Source: Pygmaiobacter massiliensis (GTDB lineage Bacteria > Bacillota > Clostridia > Oscillospirales > Ruminococcaceae). From it: a stretch of 64,000 nucleotides of DNA. Under the pieces are notes generated by a model. The model saw nothing but the letters and a program-made list of their open reading frames with translations. It was not told where the DNA came from and made no database searches. The first letter of the stretch is position 1; every line of letters begins with the position of its first letter. This document shows positions 10,197-18,878 of this stretch, piece after piece. The translations under genes and the position numbers were made by a program. The stretch covers positions 1,319,166-1,383,165 of the forward strand of contig NZ_OAML01000003.1 in assembly GCF_900199435.1 (NCBI RefSeq), in the 5' to 3' direction.

Positions 10197-10210
10197 ATTT
10201 CCCTTTAGGA

Positions 10211-10240
10211 AAAAGCGCACCGCCTAAAAAGGCGATGCGC
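10211..10240 (-). terminator. Terminator of the SGNH hydrolase gene
   Basis: On the minus strand a 10-bp stem (arms at 10215-10224 and 10231-10240, with one G-U pair) is followed by a run of five T. It lies 29 nt past the stop codon of the minus-strand gene ending at 10269. Confidence 0.8.
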
Positions 10241-10268
10241 TCGGATTTAGCTTAAAAACTCACACCGA

Positions 10269-11816
10269 TTAAGGAGTAGGTGCCGGATCCACAGGGGCAG
10301 AAGAACTGGGCGCTGTGGTTGGCGGCGTGGTAGGTGGTGTGGTTGGCGGTATGGTTGGTGGCGCAGTTGGTGCCGTGGTCGGTGCTGTAGTCGGAGCCGT
10401 AGTCGGGGCGGTAGTTGGTTCCGTAGTCGGTGTTGGTGGTGTTACAGTGGGAGTCGGGGTCGGGCTCGGAGTGGGAGTGGGAGTCGGTGACGGTGACGGC
10501 GAAGGCGTTGGTGTTGCCGCTTTTTTAAAGTGCGCAACAATCGAAATATTCTTTTCGTCCTTCAGCTTTAATGTAAACACCACTTCCGGGTTTTTGTCAT
10601 CAATAGAGCCGACATTAATCGTCCAGTGCGAGAACATGTAGCCGCTGTTTGGCACTGCTTTTACCGCAGAGGTCTTGTCGCCCACAGCCAGTGTCTGGGT
10701 GGTGGCACCTTCCAGCTTGCCAGCGGCGGGGTCCTGCACGCTGAAAGTAACAGTATAGTTCTTTGCAGTTTCAGAAGAAGAGGGGGACGGCGTTTTGTCT
10801 GCATGCACAGCAAGCGGGTCCTGCGTGATGATATCGTACGGGGCCTCCAAACGGGCAGGTACCTTTTTCAGTGCAGGGCGCTCGTCTTCGGTGATGTAGC
10901 TGTGGGTGCGGAAGTAGGTAAACATCGCGGTCATCGCTTCTTTGTTCAAATGGATGCCATCGCTAATGGTGTAGTCCCACTTTGCAAAGCCGGTCTCTTC
11001 ATCTTTCAGCACCTCGGCGCTGTTCAAAAACTTATAGCCCTCCTGCTTTGCAAGGTCGACAAGTGCTTTGTTAAAGCTGTCAATCGTCTGCATGGTTACC
11101 GACGGATTGTCGCGGTAGCGGTGCACAGGGGGAATCGAGTTGATGATAATATCGGCATAGGGGTAAGCCTCGTGAATCGCATCCAGTGCCTTTTTATACT
11201 CTTTTACAAAAGTATCGGGCGACCAGCCGATGGTGTTGTTAGTACCAAAGGTGATAATGATGCGGCGGGGCTGCATAATTTTTACGGCCTGCGGAATCGT
11301 CACGCCATTTTCGTAGCCTTTAAAAAATGCGCATTTTTTAGAGGTTACGTGTTGAATGCCCATCGAAACAGTGCCGATGTCATTTTCGAGCGTGGTGAAA
11401 CCGTACGACATCATGCGGGCAGTGTTCGAATCGCCGATAAACAGCGTTTCGTCAATATAGTCCTGCCCGGCATCTTTGCTTTCTGGCAAAATCGTTTCTT
11501 TGTACTGGTCGCTGTTCAGCGAGTTTGCATTTTTATCATAGTCCTTGTCTGCTGCGGGGGTGCTGCCAGATACGCTCGACGGAATATTTTCGAGGTAAGA
11601 AGAGCTTGTGCCGCCGCTTGTGGCAGAAGCGATGAGCTTAAACATAAGAACAATGATAAGTACCAATGCCAGCACAGTGCCGCCGCAAAATAAAATGAGC
11701 TGCTTTTTCTTTTTGGGTGACAGTCTCCGAATTACTTCAATGTAATCGGAAAAAGAGCTATGCTGTGGCTTTTTGCCCCGTTTTTTTGGCGAACGGTTGG
11801 TAGGAAATTCAGTCAA
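10269..11816 (-). CDS. Membrane-anchored SGNH/GDSL hydrolase with Pro/Thr-rich tail
   Basis: Probably an extracellular esterase or acyl hydrolase acting on cell-surface material; the substrate is unknown. The 515-residue protein has a Lys/Arg-rich cytoplasmic start, one membrane segment at about residues 39-62, then an SGNH domain: FIGDSN (Ser near 130), TFGTNN, and the C-terminal DGIH dyad. A beta-rich repeat of the InlB/bacterial-repeat type follows (YTVTFSVQDP to SIVAHF). The last 80 residues are Pro-Thr/Pro-Ser repeats with TTAP units, resembling a wall-spanning or glycosylated stalk. No sorting signal is visible. It is monocistronic, between two terminators. Confidence 0.85.
   Translation of the reverse strand: MTEFPTNRSPKKRGKKPQHSSFSDYIEVIRRLSPKKKKQLILFCGGTVLALVLIIVLMFKLIASATSGGTSSSYLENIPSSVSGSTPAADKDYDKNANSLNSDQYKETILPESKDAGQDYIDETLFIGDSNTARMMSYGFTTLENDIGTVSMGIQHVTSKKCAFFKGYENGVTIPQAVKIMQPRRIIITFGTNNTIGWSPDTFVKEYKKALDAIHEAYPYADIIINSIPPVHRYRDNPSVTMQTIDSFNKALVDLAKQEGYKFLNSAEVLKDEETGFAKWDYTISDGIHLNKEAMTAMFTYFRTHSYITEDERPALKKVPARLEAPYDIITQDPLAVHADKTPSPSSSETAKNYTVTFSVQDPAAGKLEGATTQTLAVGDKTSAVKAVPNSGYMFSHWTINVGSIDDKNPEVVFTLKLKDEKNISIVAHFKKAATPTPSPSPSPTPTPTPSPTPTPTVTPPTPTTEPTTAPTTAPTTAPTTAPTAPPTIPPTTPPTTPPTTAPSSSAPVDPAPTP
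10278..10500 (-). repeat. Low-complexity Pro/Thr-Ser coding repeat
   Basis: Tandem short units coding for PTP/PSP and PTTA-type repeats make up the 3' end of the SGNH hydrolase gene. Four near-identical 12-nt units encoding TTAP lie around 10370-10425. Such tracts can change in length by slippage. Confidence 0.8.
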
Positions 11817-11951
11817 AACAGTGCGCTCCTAACATTATAAAGTATCCAAAACTGGGTTAAAATGGAAGGCTCATATAAGTATAAGCGCATTTATCATAGC
11901 ATAATAGCGCCCTAAAGTACAGTGAAAACGGGGCGGAAAATTTCTCTAAAT

Positions 11952-11985
11952 AAAAAACCGACACAGAAAAAACTGCATCGGTTTT
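11952..11985 (-). terminator. Terminator of the DUF1015 gene
   Basis: Arms AAAACCGA (11954-11961) and TCGGTTTT (11978-11985) form a stem, with further CAG/CTG pairing inside. On the minus strand a T-rich tail follows. It lies 15 nt after the stop of the gene ending at 12000. Confidence 0.75.
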
Positions 11986-11999
11986 GTAAAAAATGATGA

Positions 12000-13256
12000 T
12001 TATTTTTGGATGCGGCGGCACTCGAGATAATACCGTTTTTCTTCTGCGTGGCCCATGCTGAAGGTCTTGCGGGGCAGCACGCCGCCCAGATAAACACCTT
12101 TAAACAGGTCGTCCTTTTCGAAGGGCGGCAGCAGAATGCCCGCAGCGCCTTCTGCACAAAGTGCACGCACAGCTTCTTCGCCGTGGATGTAATCAACGCG
12201 GCATTCCGGATGGCTGGGCAAAAATGCGCCTAAAAATGTTTCAATGCTGCCAGCGCAAAGCGGCTCTTTTGGCTCGCGTAGTGCAAGCTGTTCGTCCTCT
12301 GCCGGGCCGCGGCCAATGACGGTAAAGTGCTGCTCGCCCTCGCTTCCAAGAGTTTCGCCGAAATATTCTTTCAGTGCGGCAGTAAAGGCTGCCTTTTCAA
12401 TGCCGAATACCACGCGGTGAATCGGCTCGATGAGAATGGCAGGGCTGTGGATGTTTTCCAGCTCGGCAAGGGCGTAACGTGCCGGGTGGTTTGCAGCCTC
12501 TTCGGGTGAAAGAGTTGCTTTCAGCTCCTCCCAGTAGGCTTTTGCGGTAGCGAGCGAGTGGTTTCCGTCGCCTGCCGCAATCGCAATGGGTGCTCTGCCG
12601 CCGGGGCCGGGGGTGGCAGCAAAACGGTCAATCGCTGCAATAACACCGTCCACGAGGGCGCGGTCTTCCACGGCCCAGCCTGCGACGTTGCCGCCGCCCA
12701 GCATCAGCTCGGTGTCATACAGTTTAGGCAGGTGCTCTTTTGCAGCGACAATGGGGCCCAGAACAGTGTCAGTGGGGTCGTCAAGCAGCATCAGAATATG
12801 CGGCAGCTCGAGCGCGGCACCGCGGCGCACCGCAAGGCGGGGCGGGATGCGGCTGGTAACGGTACCCTCAGTCGGGCGAATCAGCGGCTCTGCGCCGGGT
12901 TCATAGCTGTAAGCCTCCAAATCCAATGCGCAAACGAGGCCGGGGCGCACACCGCTCTCGGTGCAGCGTTCGGTATAAACAAAGCCGTGGACAGCGCGGC
13001 TGAGCACCGAGCCCAGTGCCTGGTCCATTTCAGCGTGAATTGTTTCAATCCGTTTTTCTACGCCCGGCTCTTCTAAGTAAACCTCCGGCAGTACCAGACG
13101 CAGGGCGCTGGGCTCGCTGCCGACAAAGCGCTCTGCCGCTTGCCAGTATTCCGGCTGAGAGGTGAATTGGTCGCAGGCAAGTGCAGGCCATTTTTTCATG
13201 TCGATGTTCTCGCCCGGCAGCAGAATCTCTGCGGGGGCAATGATGTGTTCAGTCAT
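12000..13256 (-). CDS. DUF1015 family protein
   Basis: A cytosolic protein of unknown biochemical role, 418 residues, of the DUF1015 family. Members often neighbour serine biosynthesis genes in other Clostridia, but that is not so here. Recognisable parts are AGDGNHSLATAKAYWEE near the middle, the preceding Pro-Gly-rich loop, and the C-terminal PPFEKDDLFKGV with SMGHAEEKRYYLE. I placed the start at MTEHIIAPAEI (13256); the open frame continues upstream to 13448, but that extra part looks noncoding and overlaps the promoter region of the divergent transporter. The ribosome site is weak (GGGCGG). Confidence 0.85.
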   Translation of the reverse strand: MTEHIIAPAEILLPGENIDMKKWPALACDQFTSQPEYWQAAERFVGSEPSALRLVLPEVYLEEPGVEKRIETIHAEMDQALGSVLSRAVHGFVYTERCTESGVRPGLVCALDLEAYSYEPGAEPLIRPTEGTVTSRIPPRLAVRRGAALELPHILMLLDDPTDTVLGPIVAAKEHLPKLYDTELMLGGGNVAGWAVEDRALVDGVIAAIDRFAATPGPGGRAPIAIAAGDGNHSLATAKAYWEELKATLSPEEAANHPARYALAELENIHSPAILIEPIHRVVFGIEKAAFTAALKEYFGETLGSEGEQHFTVIGRGPAEDEQLALREPKEPLCAGSIETFLGAFLPSHPECRVDYIHGEEAVRALCAEGAAGILLPPFEKDDLFKGVYLGGVLPRKTFSMGHAEEKRYYLECRRIQK

Positions 13257-13393
13257 GGATCGTTTCCGCCCTTCATATTGTAGAACAGCAGCGGCATCTT
13301 CTGCTACTGCCTGCTGTGCCGCGCCCGTAAGGCGCCCAAAATGCACAGCGTGAAATAAAGTTATAACGACATTATAAAGGAGAGTGACCGCCA

Positions 13394-14269
13394 TTGCAAC
13401 CAAAGCATGAGAAAAGGGGAACCGGCGCGCTGCTTTGCCTTGCGGCAACGCTGGCTTTCAGCATCGGCGGGGTTTGCGTAAAAGCGTCGCCCGGGCTTTC
13501 GCCCATGGCACTGAACAGTGGACGATGCTTTGTGGCTGCGCTGCTCACCGGTGCGGTTTGTTTGCTGCGGGGGCATCGGATAAAGCTCAATTTCGCAGTT
13601 ATCACCGGGGCACTCTCCGTTTGTCTTACCGGCATTTTTTATATTTTTTCGGCGCGGCTTTCCACCGCGGCAAACGCGATTATTCTGCAATACACCTCGC
13701 CTGTGTTTGTGGCACTGTTGCTCTGGGCTTTTCAGGGGCAAAAGCCAAGCAAAGGAAAGCTGCTTTGGGTAGGGGTGGTGTTTTGCGGCACTGTGCTGTG
13801 CTGCGGTGCCGGCGGCGGCAACAGCGTGGCAGGCAACCTGTTTGGCCTTGCATCGGGCCTTACTTTTGCGGGTGTGTTCCTTTCCGGGCAGATGGAAGAA
13901 GCTGATGCGCTTTCGGCCTGTTTGCTGGGAGAACTGCTTGCTGGGGTAACGGGGCTGCCCTTTTTAATGAACGAGCCGGTAGATACAGCCTCGCTGGCTT
14001 GCATCGTTGCAATGGGGCTAATTCAGACCGGCAGCGCTTACCTGCTGCTTTCCGCAGGGCTTGCCCGCACCGACCCGCTGACGGCAAACCTGATTTGTGC
14101 GCTGGAGCCGGTGGCAAACCCGTTATGGGTTGCGCTGCTCTGCGGAGAAATTCCACCCTTGCGCACCTTGCTGGGCGGTGCAGTGGTGGTTTTTGGTGTC
14201 GTTTGCTACCAAAAACAGCAGAAAGAAAAAATACCCGGCAAAGCGGCTGCTATCGTGCAGAGAAAGTAA
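13394..14269 (+). CDS. EamA/DMT-family membrane transporter
   Basis: A predicted metabolite exporter or importer of the drug/metabolite transporter superfamily; the substrate cannot be told. The 291-residue protein has about ten hydrophobic segments in two EamA repeats, the first beginning near LLCLAATLAFSIGGVCVK and the second near GLASGLTFAGVFL. It starts with TTG at 13394, supported by AAAGGAG ten bases upstream. It is divergent from the DUF1015 gene and followed by a strong terminator. Confidence 0.85.
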   Translation: MQPKHEKRGTGALLCLAATLAFSIGGVCVKASPGLSPMALNSGRCFVAALLTGAVCLLRGHRIKLNFAVITGALSVCLTGIFYIFSARLSTAANAIILQYTSPVFVALLLWAFQGQKPSKGKLLWVGVVFCGTVLCCGAGGGNSVAGNLFGLASGLTFAGVFLSGQMEEADALSACLLGELLAGVTGLPFLMNEPVDTASLACIVAMGLIQTGSAYLLLSAGLARTDPLTANLICALEPVANPLWVALLCGEIPPLRTLLGGAVVVFGVVCYQKQQKEKIPGKAAAIVQRK

Positions 14270-14318
14270 AAGAGCCAAATTGTTTTGGCAAGCTCTACGG
14301 GCCACAGCCTAATAAAAT

Positions 14319-14375
14319 AAAATACAGCACAGTGGTTTCGCAAACTAGAATGCGAAAGCTGTGCTGTATTTTTTA
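14319..14375 (+). terminator. Long bidirectional terminator hairpin
   Basis: AAATACAGCACAG (about 14320-14332) pairs perfectly with CTGTGCTGTATTT (about 14359-14371), with an inner TTCGCA/TGCGAA stem, then a T run. It separates the EamA gene from the convergent radical SAM gene and may serve both. Confidence 0.85.
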
Positions 14376-14523
14376 TGGCTTTCTTATGTGTGCAACGGCA
14401 GTCATACTGCAATAGGCGCTGTTTGCCAAACAAAACCTTTGCAGCTCAGTTGTTCAGTGTGTCAGCGATTACAAGGCAGCAGACGAGAACTCTGCACAGT
14501 GCAGCTATTAAGGAAATGGTGCG

Positions 14524-16302
14524 CTAGAAAGGCGCGCGGCAGACCGGGCATTCCCCGGCAGGCTCGCCCAGCGCTTCGCGCAGGGGCAGCGTTGTCACGG
14601 CATAGGCTCCGGTCACAGGGTTACGGTCCGAGTAATCAAAAAGTGCCAGCACCTCGCTGTCGGAGCAGCAGCCGTAGCCGCTATATAAAATGCAAAAACC
14701 TATTTTGCCGGCATGAAATTTTTCGGGTAGCTTGTCTGCGCCCGGCAGGTGCGCAGCGCCGGTGCGTACCAGCAGATTAATGCGCCGCAAGCGGTCGTCC
14801 CGCACCTTCAAAAAGTCAGGCAACCGCATCGCCCGGCGGGAAGAAAGTGTATCCAGCGCCAACAGGTCCCGCAGCAGCGCGGGTTTGATGCCTGCAATGC
14901 CGCAGCCAAAACGATAAAAGCACTCAGCAACGGCCTCGGCGGCCGGGTACTCGCCAAGCGGGACGAGCATAGCCGAAAAAGCAGAGAAAAAAGCAAACGC
15001 ACCGCCCTGCCAAAGCGAGAGCAGATACGGCAGGCTGCGATGATAGCGGCCGCTGTTATAAATCAAGTCCAGCGCCTGTTCTGCGCGGGTAAGCCGCGCA
15101 AGATCCGCAGGGGAAAGCCACTGGTTCTCTGTAATCTCATACGGCGCGGCAGCTGCACAGCGCATACCGTAAGCGTCAGCATCTCGCCGCAGTGCACTGC
15201 CGTGAATCAGCTTTAAAAACCCGAGCTGCAGCTGGTGTGCACCAAGGGCGAAGGCGCGGTTAAAACTTTCCGTAAAAGTTGCAAGGTCTTCATGCGGCAG
15301 CCCGGCGATAAGGTCAATGTGCAGGTGGAGATTGCCGGGGGCAAGCAGCGCAGTAAGATTGCGGCAAAGTTTATCCAAATCTGTTTTGCGCTGTACGGCG
15401 GCGAGCGTTTCAGGGTGGAAGCTTTGCAGCCCTGCCTCAAACTGAAAGAGCCCTGCCGGTACCGAAGCGAGGAAAGCAAGGCAGTCAGCAGTAAACAGGT
15501 CAGCCGCTACCTCAAAATGAAAGCATACGCCCTCAGGAATCAACCCTTCGGCCCGCTTTTGCGCTAAAAACTCCCAGATACGGCGGGCGCGCGGCTCATT
15601 TGCATTAAAAGTGCGATCGATAAATTTAATCGTCTTTGCGCCGCTTGCGGCTAATTTCAGCAACGCGGTAAATGCGGCGTCGAGAGAAAAACAGCGCAGC
15701 CGGTCTTCTCGACCGGAAAGACAAAATGCACAGGTAAAGGGGCAGCCTCGCGTGGTTTCAATATAAGGGATACGGCCGCCCAACGCTTCAAAATAAGCGT
15801 CGGTGTAAGGGTCGAACAGCTCTTCGAGCGGTGCGGGCGGTGCAGAACAGACGATACCGTTTTTGGTGCGGCGGCAAAGGCCGGGCACTTCTTCTATCCC
15901 GCTTACACCGGCAGCGGCGTCCGCAAGTGCAGCAAACGAACGCTCACCCTCGCCGCAAAGGATATAATCCACCTGCGGATTTTGTGCGAGGAAGGCCTCG
16001 GCACAAAAGCTGACCTCGGGGCCGCCAAGCACAAACACCGTATTGGGCAATGCCGCGCGCAGCTTTGGCAGGAGTCTGCGCAGTGTTTCTACATTCCAAA
16101 TATAGCAAGAAAGGCCAAGCAGTTCCGGCTCATGCTGGCAAAGCAGCTCAATCAGCGCATCGTCTGCCTGGTTTACCGTGCCCTGTGCAACGTGTATGGT
16201 ATGCGACACGGTGCAAAGCTGCTGCGCGGCAGCGGCAAGGTACCACGGTGCCAGTGCCGAATGCACGAATTGGCTGTTGAGCTGACAAAGCGTGATGTTC
16301 AT
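14524..16302 (-). CDS. B12-binding-domain radical SAM protein (DUF4080 type)
   Basis: A predicted cobalamin-dependent radical SAM enzyme of unknown substrate, 592 residues. The N-terminal 150 residues form a B12-binding-like Rossmann domain (LGLSCYIWNVETL, FVLGGPEVSF). The SAM-binding [4Fe-4S] motif CPFTCAFC lies near residue 200, preceded by IETTRG. The C-terminal 200 residues match the DUF4080 domain found behind such cores. Start ATG 16302 follows AAAGGGA; the longer frame to 16344 lacks a ribosome site. No neighbouring gene hints at the substrate. Confidence 0.88.
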   Translation of the reverse strand: MNITLCQLNSQFVHSALAPWYLAAAAQQLCTVSHTIHVAQGTVNQADDALIELLCQHEPELLGLSCYIWNVETLRRLLPKLRAALPNTVFVLGGPEVSFCAEAFLAQNPQVDYILCGEGERSFAALADAAAGVSGIEEVPGLCRRTKNGIVCSAPPAPLEELFDPYTDAYFEALGGRIPYIETTRGCPFTCAFCLSGREDRLRCFSLDAAFTALLKLAASGAKTIKFIDRTFNANEPRARRIWEFLAQKRAEGLIPEGVCFHFEVAADLFTADCLAFLASVPAGLFQFEAGLQSFHPETLAAVQRKTDLDKLCRNLTALLAPGNLHLHIDLIAGLPHEDLATFTESFNRAFALGAHQLQLGFLKLIHGSALRRDADAYGMRCAAAAPYEITENQWLSPADLARLTRAEQALDLIYNSGRYHRSLPYLLSLWQGGAFAFFSAFSAMLVPLGEYPAAEAVAECFYRFGCGIAGIKPALLRDLLALDTLSSRRAMRLPDFLKVRDDRLRRINLLVRTGAAHLPGADKLPEKFHAGKIGFCILYSGYGCCSDSEVLALFDYSDRNPVTGAYAVTTLPLREALGEPAGECPVCRAPF

Positions 16303-16527
16303 AAAAGGTCCCTTTCTGTAAAAACATAAAAGCAGCGCCCGCAACAGGCGAAACGGCGCGCTGAGAGATATCTTGTGCTATTATACCGCACCTGGCAAAA
16401 AAGCAAAAGGCGGCACCAAAAAAAGAGGCTAAAACGCGATGATTTGGGCGAAATTTGTACCCCAAATACATATTGCCGACCCCGGGGGGAAATAATCCCC
16501 ACAGGAATCACAAAAAGGGGGATCACC

Positions 16528-16977
16528 ATGAATCTCACAAAACAGCAATATGCAGAGCTTGTCAAAAAAGCAAGTCCAAACTCTAAACTGCTGCCAGACT
16601 GCCTGTGGGCGTTTGTAGTGGGTGGGGCAATTTGTCTGCTGGGGCAGGTGCTGCGCAATGCTTACATGGTATGGGGCATGACACTGACCGATGCCGGTAC
16701 GCTTTCGAGCGCAACACTGGTCGCCATGTCTGCCGTTGCCACCTCGCTGGGTTGGTACCAAAAGCTTGCGAGCAAAGCCGGTGCAGGTACCCTTGTGCCC
16801 ATTACCGGGTTTGCCAACGCTGTAGTGTCGCCGGCCATCGAATTTAAAGCCGAGGGCTTTGTGATGGGCACCGGTGCAAAAATGTTTGTCATTGCAGGTC
16901 CGGTTATCGTCTGGGGCATGATGGCAAGCGTCATCTGGGGCGTTGTCTACTATTTTATCCGCCCGTTTTTGGGTTGA
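16528..16977 (+). CDS. spoVAC: Stage V sporulation protein AC
   Basis: A membrane subunit of the SpoVA channel that moves calcium-dipicolinate into the forespore and releases it in germination. The 149-residue protein has the SpoVAC core: WAFVVGGAICLLGQ, then SLGWYQKLASKAGAGTLVPITGFAN and a final membrane helix. AAAAGGGGGATC precedes ATG 16528; longer in-frame starts lack family similarity. It heads the spoVAC-AD-AE operon, the common minimal set in Clostridia. In studied sporeformers this operon is read by sigma-G; I could not identify a clear sigma-G promoter here. Confidence 0.96.
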   Translation: MNLTKQQYAELVKKASPNSKLLPDCLWAFVVGGAICLLGQVLRNAYMVWGMTLTDAGTLSSATLVAMSAVATSLGWYQKLASKAGAGTLVPITGFANAVVSPAIEFKAEGFVMGTGAKMFVIAGPVIVWGMMASVIWGVVYYFIRPFLG

Positions 16978-17016
16978 TACTGCCCGCGAGATTAGCCGGA
17001 AAGGATGAACGAAGCA

Positions 17017-18036
17017 ATGGAGCAAAGAAAAGGATCAACGATTCTTTTTGCGAAGCCGGCCTCGATAGATGCATTTGCCGCCGTAGGTGGTAAAAAAGAA
17101 TGCGAGGGCCCGCTGGGCAAAGAGTTTGACCTGTGTGATACAGATACGATGTTTGGCGAAATGACTTGGGAGCGCGCAGAGGTGGCAATGCAGCGGCTTG
17201 CTGCAAAAAAATGTCTGGAGAAAGCCGCGATTGAAGCGAATAAGCTGGATATGGTGTTTGCGGGTGATTTGCAGGCACAATGTACGGCCAGCAACTACGC
17301 ACAGCGCGATATAGGTGCACCGATGGTGGGCCTATACGGTGCGTGCAGCACTATGGCGGAAGGGCTTGCCCTCGCCGCAAGCTTTTGCGCGGCAGGGTAT
17401 GCAAAACATGCCATGGCAATGACCTCCAGCCATTTTTGTGCGGCAGAGCGTCAGTTTCGCTTTCCGCTCGAATACGGCGGCAAACGCACACCAAACAGCC
17501 AGTGGACAGCCACCGCCGCAGGCAGTGTTCTGCTTGCGCCGAATGGCAAAGGCCCTTATGTACAAGCCGTTACCTTTGGCAGAATCAATGACATGGGCAT
17601 CAAGGACATCAACAATATGGGCGCCGCAATGGCACCGGCTGCGGCAGACACTCTGCTGCGGTTTTTCAGCGATACCGGCACCGAACCAGCTGACTATGAC
17701 CGCATTTTTACCGGCGACCTCGGCGCAGTGGGCAGCACTTTGCTGGAACAGCTTTGCGCGAAAGGTGGCAAAAAACTGACCAACCACAGCGATTGCGGCT
17801 TGCTGCTGTTCGACCGTGAAGCTCAAAATACGGGCGCGGGGGGCAGCGGCGCGGGTTGCAGTGCCTCGGTGCTTTGCACGTATATTTTGCCCAAGCTTGT
17901 GCGCGGTGAGCTGAAAAAAGTGTTGTTTGTGGCAACCGGCGCGCTGATGAGTACTACCACATTCCAGCAAAAAGAAAGTATTCCCGGCATTGCACATCTG
18001 GTATACCTTACCAGCGAGGCCGGGTCTCATTCGTAA
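17017..18036 (+). CDS. spoVAD: Stage V sporulation protein AD
   Basis: A thiolase-fold, dipicolinate-binding component of the SpoVA complex on the forespore inner membrane. Family motifs are VGGKKECEGPLGKEFD at the N-terminus, YGACSTMAEGLALAASF around the thiolase-like Cys, and TGDLGAVGS. I prefer ATG 17017 (339 aa) to ATG 17005, because GGAAAGG directly abuts the earlier codon and lies 12 nt before the later one, and SpoVAD homologues begin at the matching place. It sits between spoVAC and spoVAE. Confidence 0.96.
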   Translation: MEQRKGSTILFAKPASIDAFAAVGGKKECEGPLGKEFDLCDTDTMFGEMTWERAEVAMQRLAAKKCLEKAAIEANKLDMVFAGDLQAQCTASNYAQRDIGAPMVGLYGACSTMAEGLALAASFCAAGYAKHAMAMTSSHFCAAERQFRFPLEYGGKRTPNSQWTATAAGSVLLAPNGKGPYVQAVTFGRINDMGIKDINNMGAAMAPAAADTLLRFFSDTGTEPADYDRIFTGDLGAVGSTLLEQLCAKGGKKLTNHSDCGLLLFDREAQNTGAGGSGAGCSASVLCTYILPKLVRGELKKVLFVATGALMSTTTFQQKESIPGIAHLVYLTSEAGSHS

Positions 18037-18066
18037 AACCGTGCAAAAAGGAAGGGAGTGAAAACA

Positions 18067-18423
18067 ATGCAATATGTATGGGCCTTCGTCATCGGTGGTT
18101 TGATCTGCGTTGTCGGTCAGCTGCTGATTGATTTAACTACGCTGACCCCTGCGCGCATTCTGGTGCTTTACGTTGTGGCGGGCGTGGTTATCTCTGCTCT
18201 TGGCTGGTACGACCCACTCGTCGAGTTTGCTGGCAGCGGCGCTACGGTTCCGCTGATTGGCTTTGGACATTTGCTCGCACAGGGCGTAGTGCACGCCGTA
18301 GAAGAAAGCGGTTTGCTGGGCGCGCTGACAGGTGGTTTTTCCGCCTCAGCAGGCGGCATTGCCGCAAGCTTGGTGTGCGGTGTTATTGCCGCGGTCATCG
18401 GCCACAGCAAAGATCAGTGCTAA
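18067..18423 (+). CDS. spoVAE: Stage V sporulation protein AE (SpoVAEb type)
   Basis: A small polytopic membrane subunit of the SpoVA dipicolinate channel, 118 residues, related in sequence to SpoVAC (WAFVIGGLICVVGQ, SALGWYDPLVEFAGSGATVPLIGFG). ATG 18067 has AGGAAGG about 10 nt upstream; the in-frame GTG at 18058 would sit directly on that site. It is the third gene of the operon, 30 nt after spoVAD. Confidence 0.96.
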   Translation: MQYVWAFVIGGLICVVGQLLIDLTTLTPARILVLYVVAGVVISALGWYDPLVEFAGSGATVPLIGFGHLLAQGVVHAVEESGLLGALTGGFSASAGGIAASLVCGVIAAVIGHSKDQC

Positions 18424-18472
18424 AAGTAATATAAAAATTAATTGATGAGGTTGCAAAGAAAAAGCGAAAAAA

Positions 18473-18498
18473 AAGACCTGTCCGGTTGGACAGGTCCT
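18473..18498 (-). terminator. Terminator of rpsT
   Basis: On the minus strand the 9-bp stem GACCTGTCC (18475-18483) and GGACAGGTC (18488-18496) closes an AACC loop and is followed by eight T. It is 22 nt past the rpsT stop codon. Confidence 0.92.
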
Positions 18499-18519
18499 CA
18501 TTTTCCGCTGAAAATAAAA

Positions 18520-18777
18520 TTATGCTTTGTTAGCAGCGCGCATCACGCGAGAAACGCGACGAGCAGCGGTGTTCTTGTGAAGAACGCCTTTGTTAGCAGC
18601 TTTATCAATGGTAGAAACTGCTGCAACAACAGTCTTGTCAGCATCAGTAGCGCCGGTAGAAACGGCGGCCTCTGCCTTCTTAACGACTGTTTTCAGGTTG
18701 GTCTTGATTGCCTTGTTGTGCGCGGCTTCTTTCGCAGCCTGCTTCACACGGTCTTTCTGAGATTTGATATTGGGCAT
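18520..18777 (-). CDS. rpsT: 30S ribosomal protein S20
   Basis: A primary 16S rRNA-binding protein of the small subunit. The 85-residue Lys/Arg/Ala-rich chain begins MPNIKSQKDRVKQ and includes the family's KGVLHKNTAARRVSR. ATG 18777 has an ideal AAAGGAGGTGG ribosome site; the longer open frame upstream is rejected. It is transcribed alone, divergent from gpr, which is a common arrangement in Clostridia. Confidence 0.97.
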   Translation of the reverse strand: MPNIKSQKDRVKQAAKEAAHNKAIKTNLKTVVKKAEAAVSTGATDADKTVVAAVSTIDKAANKGVLHKNTAARRVSRVMRAANKA

Positions 18778-18878
18778 AATACCACCTCCTTTGTAAACCA
18801 TAACAGTGCTATTTATATTACCATTTTTAAAGGAAAAATACAATAGTTTTTTCAATTTTTTTTGGGGGAGACTAAAAA

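Noticed and set aside
10315-10500. Short tandem repeats considered as a CRISPR array
   Set aside because: Units are only 6-12 nt without spacers and are coding repeats of a Pro/Thr tail. No CRISPR array or cas gene is present in the window.
16441-16527. Sigma-G promoter for spoVAC
   Set aside because: A CATATTG at 16469 resembles a -10 element, but no matching -35 lies at the right distance, so I did not call it.
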